64,000 nucleotides of DNA, taken from assembly GCA_012934845.2 (NCBI GenBank), contig WNNJ02000170.1, forward strand, positions 95,833 through 159,832, read 5' to 3'. Positions 33,096-42,414 of the stretch are shown piece after piece; position 1 is the first letter of the stretch; each line of letters starts with the position of its first letter. This DNA comes from Pomphorhynchus laevis (taxonomy: Eukaryota; Acanthocephala; Palaeacanthocephala; Echinorhynchida; Pomphorhynchidae). A program made the position numbers and the translations under genes. A model generated the notes under the pieces. It saw only the letters and a program-made list of their open reading frames with translations, was not told where the DNA came from and searched no databases.

Positions 33096-33520
33096 AATAA
33101 ATTTAAAATCATCAGCGGAAAATTTTTATGGATAGGTAATAATATACTTTGTATTAGAATAAGATACTATATAATCAAATTTAATCAGAGGAAATACGTC
33201 CCTAACACGTATTTGGTTCCGCTGCTATGTTTGGTCGAGGAATATGGGCCGAAACCCGATAGCATAGCAGTTCCTCCTGATGACCTCTAATCCTTATCCT
33301 GATACAACGTTTGTTATTTATTAGTCAATTCATAAAAGTTGATGTTTATTTTAAATTTCCATTTTTATTTTAACTTGATTTAAATTATAAAAAATCTAAA
33401 AACAATTATTAATTTTATTATTTAATTATTAAATTTTGATTTAGCATTATTATGTTTTGTTTATTTTATAATTATATTAAATACGTAGACTCAGTTAGCT
33501 GATTTGATTTATCACAGCAC
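33096..33520 (+). repeat. Penelope-family tail, complete 3' end
   Basis: Contains the conserved core at 33220-33285 and ends TACGTAGACTCAGTTAGCTG, the same end as at 39.99 kb. This is the best-preserved tail in the window. Confidence 0.8.
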
Positions 33521-33588
33521 GTCTTTTATGTAACGTTACTCACGTTCAGTGAATAACGCTTTGGTGTAATCTAATTTGCGTTAGATTA

Positions 33589-33783
33589 TTAAGCAGTTAA
33601 CGAAACATCAAAAACTGCACACGTATCCAAACCGTTGCAAAACAATAAGGAGTAGAATATATGTTTAAGCGCTTGAATTAAACTTGTAATTTTAATTAGT
33701 TGTCGACGAGCAGAAGCTGAAAGTAGATGAATTATTTTCCCGTAAGTTTTTTTCGCGTCACTGTGAAAAGTACGGTTTACAAT
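33589..33783 (-). CDS. small hypothetical ORF, possible terminal exon
   Basis: A 65-residue frame from ATG to TAA containing KKTYGKIIHLLSASARRQLI and a hydrophobic stretch HIFYSLLFC. Composition is protein-like, and it lies on the same strand as the split genes to its right. No splice acceptor that settles the matter and no recognisable family. It could equally be chance in AT-rich DNA. Confidence 0.3.
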   Translation of the reverse strand: MVNRTFHSDAKKTYGKIIHLLSASARRQLIKITSLIQALKHIFYSLLFCNGLDTCAVFDVSLTA

Positions 33784-33789
33784 CATCTA

Positions 33790-34385
33790 CGTTATTGATC
33801 ATTCAAATCGCTTTTGCAGTTTGAAAAGTTAGAGCGATGAAAAATATAAAAAATATATATAAAGAGATGTAACTGGAAGTTGCATATAGGACACGCATAT
33901 AACTACATCGGTCTTACTAAAATAATGATATATTGAATTTATACATTATATTCATAATATACAGAATTTGGCTAGTATTGAATAACACGCACTTGTCCAC
34001 AAATTATAAAGGGTCATTTTTTCTGTTGCGTTGGTTACAAAAAAGGGGTATAAGGGCTTAGTGAAATATGTTAACATAACCGTAATAATACGAAACAGGG
34101 CAAATTAACTTGTCCGCTTTAATTGAAATAGTTTGCAAAATCTTAAAAACCCGAAAAACATCTTTGGTTGTATAAGCTTATAATGGGGCCATAAAGTGCC
34201 GCGGAAATACGACAAGCCATTAAAGCGGTTGAATTAAAACACATAATTGTACAGAGCTATCGACGAAGAGAATTTGAAACTCGGTGAATTGTTTGATTAA
34301 AAGAGACAAATCTAAATGCACTTGGAAATATTAAAGGTTGAGAATATAGTTTTGATCGTTTATCGATTTGATTTTAAGTTAATAT
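33790..34385. other. AT-rich stretch, no supported feature
   Basis: Short frames near 34200-34310 (plus) look protein-like for about 25 codons but have no support. Confidence 0.4.
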
Positions 34386-34395
34386 ACCTGTGCAG

Positions 34396-34806
34396 TCATT
34401 GTTACCATTGAAATATTGATGACTATTTTTTTAATCTAGCACGCTACTTTAATTTTATCTCTAAGCGAACAACAGTACGCTACATTTCAATATTGCGGAC
34501 CTCATCAGCTAATGATCCATTACCTACGTTTTACGGTTCAGTCCTTTTAATGTGGGATGAGGATCACTTGGCTCGTCTGCTTTTAGTGGCAATTAGATTT
34601 AACGATTTCATTAAATATAATTGTCAATAAAGCAGACGAGTCAAGTGATCGTCAGCCTACATTAAAAGAACCGAAACGTGAAATATAGGTATTTGATCAG
34701 TAACTGATGAGGTCCGCAATACTAAAATGTAGCGTACTGTTGTTCGCTTATAGATAGGATTAAAGCAGCGTGCTAGATTTAAAAAAATAGTCATCAATAT
34801 TTTAAT
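34396..34806. repeat. repeat Z palindrome, arms about 170 bp
   Basis: Left arm about 34396-34576 and right arm about 34634-34806 are reverse complements at roughly 85-90 percent, with a 55-bp spacer. Shared blocks include ATTGATGACTATTTTTTTAA, CAGTACGCTACATTT, TGCGGACCTCATCAG and CTCGTCTGCTTT. Each arm is a copy of repeat Z. Confidence 0.88.
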
Positions 34807-35054
34807 AATATAAATATCTGTTATTTTAATTTATAATAAAAACAAGGAAGGTGCAATGAATTCGTTGGAAATTACTTTAGAAAAATAGATGTAAGTATCA
34901 CCTATAGATGTAACAATTCCTTAATAAATCAATATATGAAACTCTAGGTATAAAAAGATGGTAACACATGTTTTTTGCGTATTTTCAAATTACAATATAG
35001 AAAACATAAATTCATATATCAATAAAAATACAATGTTGTTCACCAAGCACATAC

Positions 35055-35550
35055 CTTCAGATAGCATAAACACGCGTTTAATATGATATAGCAATCGTAG
35101 CTGTTGCAGTAATTCAATATTCGGTAAGATTGGCCAATAGGAGACTGAATAACGCTTATCTTCATGAAAGCAAAGAAATGTAACAATTATGGTAAAATAT
35201 TTATATAAAAAACTATTTGTTATCGCATAATACCAAATAACAATTAGCGACAAATTATAACATTAAAATTGCATACCAAATTCAATGACTTTATGATTAT
35301 GGAAGCAACCGTTATCATGAACGGATCGAAATTTTTAGAATCCCCTGGAGTACGTTGAAATTTATATGTTAAATATATTAGTAGATAGTAAACGAGTGGA
35401 TATATAATTGTGACTGGGCAATTTCTTGCGTCTAGAATTTAAAAAGACATGAATAAACGGAAATAGATGATAACGACACCACCGCAACACAAGAACGAAG
35501 CTAACCTCCACATAAAGCGTATTCGATAATGTCCAACAGTGAAGGAACGT
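35055..35550 (-). CDS. partial split gene, possibly cyclin-like, three candidate exons
   Basis: Exon 35506-35550 (VPSLLDIIEYALCG; donor G|GTTAGC) and exon 35277-35431 (CPVTIIYPLVYYLLIYL, FDPFMITVASIIIKSLN; acceptor TTCTAG, donor G|GTATGC) join in matching phase. Exon 35055-35159 (KRYSVSYWPILPNIELLQQL then LYHIKRVFMLSE; donor G|GTATGT) is strongly protein-like, but its phase does not fit the previous exon, so a small exon or another splice site is missing. The helix pattern and the VASxxIKSL-like and YWxxL blocks are faintly like a Pho80/PCL-type cyclin box; this is a guess. Gene ends are unknown. Confidence 0.5.
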
Positions 35551-35559
35551 CTTTACAAA

Positions 35560-36050
35560 TTTGATATACATAGGTACTTCTAAATGTATTTTAGAGAACA
35601 ATTCAAAATTCATATTAGCTTCAGTTATACAACATTGTTGTAATTAAAAAGACGATTCGGTCTATAAAAAACGGCGCTCACACAATATGTTTCCTCAATC
35701 CCAGAAGCCTCCGTTAAAATGAAATATTACGTTAAATATAATATACTTAAACGTTTACAATTACCAGCCAATCATGTGAAAAAGAAATATTTAATGATGA
35801 ACAACGGTGGGAGCTATTTGTTATCATCATGAGCAAAAAATTGAGAACGAAGACAATTGGCTAGTAAATTGGTTAGCGTAAAATTGCCTTAAAATACATT
35901 TAAAAGATAACGCTCATACCTAATAAATACTAAAAAATAAATTTTATTTAAATTTAAAAACATATATTAAACCGAAATAAAATTATTATTTTAAATATCT
36001 TTATCTCGATACAACAGAATTGCTCTATATTCGCGAACAATTGCAATAGG
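35560..36050. other. probable 5' region of the partial gene, unresolved
   Basis: Possible further minus-strand exons occur around 35700-35860 (for example ACG GAG GCT TCT GGG ATT before GTGAGC), but phases could not be settled. Confidence 0.3.
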
Positions 36051-36199
36051 ACGCACCAAATCAAATAAAGTCGGCTAACTTCAACTGGCACAGACTCGCT
36101 CTCTTGGCACTTGATATGGACACACCGAACACAAGTCGTATCCCGGAATATGCTTCATTAGAAAGATCATCAAATTGATTAATCTCTCAGCCACTTGAT

Positions 36200-37190
36200 A
36201 ATTACGGACTTCATCTGACTACAACGGAGCTTCGTGACGCAATGTCTATAAGGACATTGTCTGTAAGGACTTTATGTCCTTACATTTTATTGTCTGTAAG
36301 GACTTTATCTAAGATAGCCAAGAAATGTATATGCGGAGAGGATTTAAATACTGTTCATGCATTGTCATGCAAGAGACGTTGTTTATTATTCATACGTCAA
36401 TGAGATTCGTGATCTTGTATTAAAGGTACTTACAGTCGTGTGCTCTGGTGTAGGGGGGGTCGTCACTGAGTCAAGTATATATGTCGTTCCTGATGCAATA
36501 AGTTTCAATAATGATGTGTCAACTCGAAGACCAGACGCATGTCCTGATATTGTGTGCAGTGGCTTGTTCGGTGGTAGGATGGAGCGTACGTTTTTTGACG
36601 TAAGCCTTTACATCGAAGCTTCATCCTATTGACATGCTGAATGAATACGATGAAAAACTGGATCTTACCAAAACGTAAAAGTTTATATAGAGTTCAAAAC
36701 AATACATCATTATGCATGAAATCAAGTCAGTATGTTTAGCTGCTAATTGCCGGCATAATTGTGCATGCACAATGAATCACAATCAAGTCAGTACGTTTGG
36801 CTGCTGTTACAATTATGTATGCATAATCGCATGCATAATGATACCTACAATTACGGTTGCAGCAACAATGCCTGTTATGTAACTGAAAAATCATGACACC
36901 TTTATTTCGCGATTGTTGGCTGCGTGCCTCGAATATCATAGGCAACGAAAGCGAAGCAAGTACGAGGAAAGGATACGAGAAATTGATCACAGTTCCTTCT
37001 GCCCACAGTGTTAGAGTCGACAGTGGTGCAGGCAGAGTAGCAAACGTAACTCTATGTATGCTAGCGACAAATATAAGCGACAAACAAATGCCTGACTTTT
37101 CCAGTCTAATAACGTGCTTACGCACGAAGATTGAAATATATCTTGCCAGATCAATATCACAATGTTTCCGAGCATCGCGTTACGAACTCA
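36200..37190 (+). pseudogene. C-terminal part of a LINE-like RT protein with a nuclease-like domain, decayed
   Basis: Plus-strand frames give LTTTELRDAM near 36205, a zinc-like CICGEDLNTVHALSC near 36328 and the open piece 36357-36632 ending CSGLFGGRMERTFFDVSLYI. At 37105-37180 is ITCLRTKIEIYLARSISQC. In order these match the zinc finger, GxWGGRxERTFFDVRVFNP and LRTRLSFxLLRSAxxCxRG blocks found at the end of many invertebrate RT-like proteins. No polymerase domain remains. A sister fragment lies at 63.78-63.96 kb. Confidence 0.55.
36262..36284. repeat. perfect 9-bp-arm hairpin
   Basis: TGTAAGGAC, TTTAT loop, GTCCTTACA. Extra copies of TGTAAGGACTTTAT flank it, so it arose by local duplication within the decayed RT remnant. 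Confidence 0.85.
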
Positions 37191-37423
37191 ATGCACCGAT
37201 ATATTCGGTCGTAGACATTTAAATGCAAATTGCATAATGATATTTCTGTATAATATATTGTAAATCAAATTAATATATTAACATTATTAAAATTGGACAC
37301 ATTTGCGGCTAACCACTTAATAATTGTGCAATCAATTTTATTAATTCAAAAATTGTTTAAGAAAATTTTGAACAAATCTTTATCTTTATATTTTAAATAA
37401 ACCATTGACTGACGCCTGTGAAA
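37191..37423. other. AT-rich spacer, no feature
   Basis: Nothing recognised. Confidence 0.5.
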
Positions 37424-38195
37424 TGTATGGATGTTATACTGCTATCTGCTTCAATCCTAAACATGTGTCTGCAAACTAGTGAACGAACATCGTCACGAAT
37501 CAGTTGCAACACGATCTACTAACAAACATCATCTTGCACCGACATTAGTACTCAATGAGTCATCAGCGCGCAAGCACTGAGCACTAACGTTTCCACATGC
37601 TGTAATAATGGCATATTATAAAAGGAGCTAATCGTTGAAAAATTGTACGAAACTCTTGCGAATTCAGAAACTCCAGTACCGGTCTGAATATTTTCGAAAC
37701 AGGTTTGTAAAACAGGTCAATTAATCAGTGAAATGTATGCATGTTATACTGCTATATGCTTCAATCCTAAACATGCGTCTGCAAACTAGTGTACGAATAT
37801 CGTCACGGACTAGTTGCAACAGGATCTGACCATTAACAACATTCTGCGCCGATGATGGTACACCCTTGATCATTAAGGCGCAGGCACTGAGCACTACTAC
37901 AAACTAGTGCACGAATATCGTCACGAACCAGTTGCAACACGATCTAACCACCAACATCATTCAGCGCCGACGTTAGTAATCCATGGATCTTCAAGACACA
38001 GGCACTAAGCAATAATGCTTCAACACGCTGTAATACTTGGATGGTCTATATAGAATTCAGCTAGTCGTTGAACAATTGCCGAAACTTTCCTACGAATTTG
38101 TGAACTCCTTGCAAGTCTGACATTTTTTAAAAATAGATTCCCAGAGCAGATCATTAATCTGTAAAATGTAAGGATGTTATACTGCTTTATGCATC
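37424..38195. repeat. tandem repeat, about 307-bp unit, roughly 2.5 copies
   Basis: Unit start GTGAAATGTATG(G/C)ATGTTATACTGC at 37424 and 37731, and AAAATGTAAGGATGTTATACTGC near 38162. The second unit is cut at about 37898, where the third resumes mid-unit at ACAAACTAGTGCACGAATAT. Internal landmarks are CAGTTGCAACACGATCT and GGCACTGAGCACTA. Confidence 0.85.
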
Positions 38196-38429
38196 AATCC
38201 TGAAGTGACAGAACCCGTTTGTAGGTAATCCATTTATATATAAAAATAAAGTTTTTGTTTAAAAAATATATCTCTATCTAACATATATCTTTATATCATT
38301 AAATATTAGCAGGAAAAATAAAATTCAATTTTAGATTTTAATTGGCAATTTACAGGAACCTGATTTCTTTATAATAACAACTATTGATAAAGTTATTAAT
38401 AACTTTGTCTTCGTATGCAAAAAGCTTTA

Positions 38430-39605
38430 TTATGACATATTAATGAAAGAGGTTAATTCTAATGATTTAAATGTAAATCCAACATATGAACGTAGTGATT
38501 TAAGTTTAGAAACAATTATTACAAGTCACTGTTCTATAATGGATAAAAAGGGTATAAAGGTTGAATTAGATAATAAAACTATACCTATATTATATTGGAA
38601 TCCAAAATTACATAAAAATCCAATAAAACCTAGGTTCATATGTAGTGCGTTTAAATGTACATTAAAACCACTTTCTGTCTGTATAAATAACATACTTAAA
38701 GTAATTAAAGCACACTTCAAAAAATATTGTAAGATAATCGAAATTAATACTGATATAAAACACCATTTCAGTATTAATTCTACAAAAGAATTTTTAGAAC
38801 AGATTTTTAGTACGCTTTATACAAATCTAGATTTAGTAGATATTAAAGATGCATTAGAAAAATTAACTAATCTTATATTCGGAAAAAGATATACATATAT
38901 ATGTTATAATAACTATAATGCATATCTAAAAAAATTAGCCATCAAGTAAATATAAATATATGGATAAAATTGAATTAATAGAATCCTTAAATATTTTGAT
39001 AAATCAAAATTATTTAAAAGAAGGGACATCTATATTTAGACAAGTAAAAGGTGTTCCAATGGGTGATAATAGTAGCCCAATAATAGCTGATTTGTTTTTA
39101 AGCTTTATAGAATATGAATTTGTTCATAACTGTTTAAAAAAATTAATCTTAACTATATAAAGATATGAAATATATGTTTCAATATATTGATGATATATGT
39201 GTATTTAATTCTAGCAATTTTTATTCAATAAGCGAACAAATTTATCCAGGTAGTCTCATTTATATTAAAACCAATATTAATGATAAAGAAGGTATATATC
39301 TAGATATGAAGATTAAATTAACATTAATTAAAACTACTTTTAATTTATATCATAAAGATGACATATTTAAATTTACAAGAAACATATTTTTGCATGAGCA
39401 TTCATGCATACCATATAATATAAAATATAATACAATGAAATTTTAAGAATTGCAACAGTATATAATGATTTGGGTTTCTTCAAAATCATTTGAATAATTT
39501 AATAGATGCATATTTTAAACTAGGTTACTATAATAATATCGTCAAAGAGAAAATAGTGAAATATATAAATCAGCACATTAATATTAAAAATAAATTTAAA
39601 ATCAT
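38430..39605 (+). pseudogene. Penelope-like reverse transcriptase, copy 2 (longer)
   Basis: The open stretch 38443-38949 adds the N-terminal RT part: PILYWNPKLHKNPIKPRFIC, then LKPLSVCINNILKVIKAHFK, then LYTNLDLVDIKDALEKL. The stretch 38960-39160 repeats IFRQVKGVPMG and SSPIIADLFLSFIEY, and 39165-39446 has QYIDDICVF. The YWxPKLHKxPxKxRFI block followed by the YIDD RT is characteristic of a Penelope-related RT group found in many invertebrates. Broken in a few places. A conserved helical tail (LIDAYFKLGYY) precedes the 3' repeat. Confidence 0.68.
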
Positions 39606-39995
39606 TAGCGAAAATTTTTATGGATAGATAATAAATAATATACTTTGTATTAGAATAAGATACTATATAATCAAATTTAATCAGAGGAAATACATCATTA
39701 GCATGTATTTGGCTTCGCTGCTAGGTTGGGTATAGAAATTAGAGTCTGAAACCTGATATCATAACAGTTCCTCTTGATGACCTCTAATCATTATTCTGAT
39801 ACAACGTCTGTTATTTATTAGACAATTCATGAAAATGATTTTTATTTAAACTTGATATAAACTATAAAAAAATTTATAAAAATTTTTTATCTTATTATTT
39901 AATTATTAAATTTTGATTTAGCATTATTATGTTTTGTTTAGTTTATAATTATATTAAATACGTAGACTCAGTTAGCTGATTTGATTTATAAATTA
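39606..39995 (+). repeat. Penelope-family tail of RT copy 2
   Basis: Core at 39716-39783 (more diverged than at 33.2 kb), ending with the shared TACGTAGACTCAGTTAGCTG. Confidence 0.78.
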
Positions 39996-40379
39996 CTTTT
40001 ACAGAATAGCAATTTTCGAAAAAATAATTTATGATTATTCAAAATATCATTGTAAAAAACAAATTTGGACAATTTGCAAATAAGAGATAAATCATTAAAT
40101 GTAAGTTAAATACAAATTAAAAAATTAAACGTTTTTAGCTCTTCAGCAAAACAACAGGCTAAAATATTTTATAACACAATGAATTTGTATATGAATGAAA
40201 TATTATCATCATACTTAACTTTCAAGGCATCAACATCAGAGGGTTCAAATAAATCAAAAAGGACATGAAATTGAATTTATGCAATCTACAAAAATTTTGA
40301 GGATACGGCTGATAACCGGATGATTATATTACTGACATTAAAAAATAAGACAAAATAACTTCGTCAACAACCATTTTAC

Positions 40380-40818
40380 GAAGCATATATTGCGAATTAT
40401 TTCCGAAAAAATTGATCGTCTTTGTTCATCTATAAATGTTTGAATCACTATTTTCTGTTACTGTTGATTGCTATATCAGCATACACTATTACTGTTTAGT
40501 AGGCAAGTTTAAAACAATTAAACTATACATATTTTACCAATTATCGTACCTGTTAATTAGTTGACTGTCATCAGCATTTGGAAAATTGACAAAACGTTCT
40601 CGTGCATTCGGAATTACCAGTTCAACAACGCTTTTAAGAAATGAAACCAAGACAGTATCGTATGCGTTGCTAACCATAGTTACAACCAGGTTTTGTATAA
40701 TAATAGGAAATTGTGCTGATTTCGCCTATACATAAATACATAATCATCAAGCTTAAGTATTCACAAATATGTCAATGTACAGATAAAAAATGTCCACGAA
40801 AAATAAATACGGTTTTTG
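40380..40818 (-). CDS. partial split gene, unidentified, three exons in phase
   Basis: Exons read 40781-40818 (KNRIYFSWTFFI), 40550-40715 (VVTMVSNAYDTVLVSFLKSV, then ELVIPNARERFVNFPNADD) and 40380-40419 (RSIFSEIIRNICF). All junctions are GT-AG with donors GTACAT, GTACGA and GTAAAA, and the phases (1, 2, 0) fit. Introns are 65 and 130 bp. The middle exon, 54 codons, is clearly protein-like against the AT-rich background. Both gene ends are unresolved. I do not recognise the protein; a mainly helical fold is likely. Confidence 0.6.
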
Positions 40819-41274
40819 CTGAGTAGTAAACACGCTTTGTAACAAAACAATACCACGATTAAAATTTCAAGAATAAAATGAATTAGACCGTTTAGTCGTT
40901 CAAATTTAGCGCTTTAGAAATACAAAGATAAACCTCTTTTAGTGTTGGATTTATTTAAAAAAAAACTAAATAATTTTTTTTTATTTTTGAAATATTCGAC
41001 AAGTATAGTCAACATTTACGATTGACATGATTAGAAATTAATGTAATTAACGCTATTAGTAATGTAATAAAAATTAAATATTTATCAATCTATAAAAAAT
41101 TGAAAAAATATGCCATAAATAAATTAAAAATATAAATAAATCTATAAATTCTAATTGATGTTGAATAATTGAATTAAATCGCGATCGAGATCTCTAGGAC
41201 ATGCGGATCGTTTTGAAATATTTAAACAGATAAATCAATGAATTAATTGAAAACCAAACTAATACTTTATTTTC
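40819..41274. other. AT-rich stretch, no supported feature
   Basis: May contain introns of the partial gene to the left; no exon could be supported. Confidence 0.4.
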
Positions 41275-41280
41275 GCTTGT

Positions 41281-41398
41281 AAAGAGCTTTCGTCTTATAT
41301 GCCCTCGTCAGTTATTGTAAGTATTTATAATCAAGACCATTTGTAACCAGTCTTCTACTTATAATAACTGATGAAGGAATATAAACCGAAAGCTCTTT
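41281..41398. repeat. inverted repeat carrying a hammerhead-like box pair on both arms
   Basis: Arms 41281-41323 and 41356-41398 match at about 36 of 43 positions. Each arm, read outward, has CTGA(T/C)GA, a short spacer, then CGAAAGCTCTTT. The same box pair occurs at 60282-60316. Confidence 0.75.
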
Positions 41399-41403
41399 CC
41401 TAG

Positions 41404-41640
41404 TCAATATATAGAGAGAATACCGATGAAGGAGTATTTGATAATTGATTCCTTAGATGCATATTCAACATCGGATTCAGTTTTATAAGATTTGTATGCC
41501 AGATTAGGTAGAACTTTGCAAACACATCGATAATAAGTAATAAGCGTACAAGAATTAGGCAACATTTTGATTTGCCATAGTGTTTCGGAGAGGTAAAGGT
41601 TAGTAAAACAAATTAAATACCGTAAATTTGTAAAATACAC
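41404..41640 (-). CDS. hypothetical ORF or exon
   Basis: A 78-residue frame ending in TGA with protein-like composition (LYLSETLWQIKMLPNSCTL, then KVLPNLAYKSYKTESDVEY). Same strand as the neighbouring split genes. Its upstream part is less convincing, and an acceptor could not be fixed. It could belong to the partial gene at 40.4-40.8 kb as an upstream exon, but phase could not be tested. Confidence 0.35.
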   Translation of the reverse strand: MYFTNLRYLICFTNLYLSETLWQIKMLPNSCTLITYYRCVCKVLPNLAYKSYKTESDVEYASKESIIKYSFIGILSIY

Positions 41641-41659
41641 TAAAACACTAAACTTTAAA

Positions 41660-42179
41660 AGCGTTTTTAATATAAGCGAACACTTATAATTTTTAAATTT
41701 TATTCTCTAGTTCTAAGTACAAAATATTTATAGTAAAAGGGTTACATAAGTTCATCTTTTAGTTAGGACCACGATTGTTAAATAAGCTGCGTCTCATAAT
41801 TTAAAGTGTATTAAAAACGTTACTATATCTGTGAAAATGTAATTACGTTATTTAAATTTGTTCAATTGATATAATACCAAAATACTAGTATAACTTTATA
41901 TGTTATCGGAACAAATTCAAAACAAAAAAGGTATAGAGTTAGTTGCAATACCTGTGATAACTATATAGTAACAATATTAAAAATATGTAATACCGCATTT
42001 CTATATAATATATTATAAAATTTATAAATTTATATAGAAACGTATAATATAATAATGTTATAAATATGATTAAAGAAACGTGCACAATCAAAATAGTCAT
42101 CAACATTTCAATTGTAAAATTGAGTACACAAATTATAAACATATAATACATAAAATAATGAAATTTTCATTAATAATGA
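41660..42179. other. AT-rich stretch with a repeat Z scrap
   Basis: Bases about 42040-42125 match the repeat Z block around TTGATGACTATTTT and GCACGTTTCTTTAATC (minus strand). Otherwise nothing supported. Confidence 0.5.
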
Positions 42180-42410
42180 AATTTTAGGGGCCGAAACCTA
42201 ATAGCATAGCAGTTCCTTCTGATGACCTCTAACCCTTACTCTATACAACGTATGTTATTTATTAGTCATTTCATAAAAATGAATTTTATTTTAAATTTCA
42301 ATTTTATATTTTAACTTGATATAAATTATAAAAATTTAATAAAAATTAAAATTTAAAAAATTTAAAAATTTAAATTTTATAAAAATTTAAATTATATAAA
42401 TTATAAATCC
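42180..42410 (+). repeat. Penelope-family tail, 5'-truncated
   Basis: Starts within the core (GGGGCCGAAACC, 42187) and carries CATAGCAG and CTGATGACCTCTAACCC, then AT-rich tail. Confidence 0.7.
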
Positions 42411-42414
42411 TGTT

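Noticed and set aside
33220-33285. Penelope tail core as a standard hammerhead ribozyme
   Set aside because: GAAA and CUGAUGA are present and GUC precedes GAGGAA, but the strand order gives crossing helices and helix II bases (C opposite C) do not pair. Kept only as a pseudoknot candidate.
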